Part shown: positions 7,532-7,548 of the stretch, piece by piece
Numbering within the stretch: position 1 is the stretch's first letter
How the letters are laid out: every line of letters starts with the position of its first letter
NCBI GenBank assembly: GCA_023435545.1
Contig: JAEYRQ010000587.1
Span: forward strand, 1-7,548
Length of the DNA: 7,548 nt
Direction of reading: 5' to 3'
Source: Pseudomonadota bacterium
GTDB lineage: Bacteria; Pseudomonadota; Alphaproteobacteria; Rhizobiales; Tepidamorphaceae
Made by a program: the position numbers and the translations under genes
Notes under the pieces: model-generated
Databases searched by the model: none
The model's input: only the letters and a program-made list of their open reading frames with translations
Told to the model about the DNA's origin: nothing

Positions 7532-7548
7532 CGAGCCAAGCCTAAGCC

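Overview
The window is GC-rich, tightly packed bacterial DNA that looks alphaproteobacterial, probably Hyphomicrobiales (Rhizobiales). The reasons are the long B12-dependent ribonucleotide reductase of the alphaproteobacterial NrdJ type, the Pseudomonas/alphaproteobacterial style of the branched-chain keto-acid dehydrogenase genes, and a composite GTCATCCCGG...CCGGGATGAC palindromic repeat of a kind common between genes in that order. The taxonomy is inferred from protein and repeat character, not from a marker gene.

Layout: positions 1-2494 (minus strand) carry the start of a bkd operon, transcribed right to left: E1 alpha (bkdA1), E1 beta (bkdA2) and the lipoyl domain of E2 (bkdB), which the left edge cuts. 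The genes are 3 bp apart or abutting (TGA directly followed by ATG), with Shine-Dalgarno motifs inside the preceding reading frames. The lead gene has no evident Shine-Dalgarno. It does have a sigma70-like promoter spaced so that transcription could begin at the A of the ATG. Positions 2495-2719 are non-coding and hold that promoter, a GC-rich dyad, a six-codon ORF with a strong Shine-Dalgarno, and an AT-rich palindromic operator candidate.

Positions 2720-3348 (plus strand) encode a two-gene type II toxin-antitoxin module, a Phd/YefM-fold antitoxin and a PIN-domain VapC-type ribonuclease, overlapping by ATGA. Positions 3349-3611 hold the composite palindromic repeat and a strong intrinsic terminator facing the next gene. 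Positions 3612-7367 (minus strand) encode a full-length class II ribonucleotide reductase, nrdJ (1251 aa). Positions 7368-7548 are its upstream region, with a clear Shine-Dalgarno, a short hairpin and a weak NrdR-box-like palindrome.

Functionally, the bkd genes feed branched-chain amino acid breakdown (acyl-CoA formation) and nrdJ makes deoxyribonucleotides without oxygen dependence. The two are unrelated and are separated by a small accessory insert (toxin-antitoxin plus palindromic repeat). I see no clearly novel multi-gene system. The items most worth a second look are regulatory or structural: the possible leaderless bkd promoter, the antitoxin operator, the isolated mini-ORF, the double-hairpin repeat and the low-complexity linkers and cysteine cluster in NrdJ.
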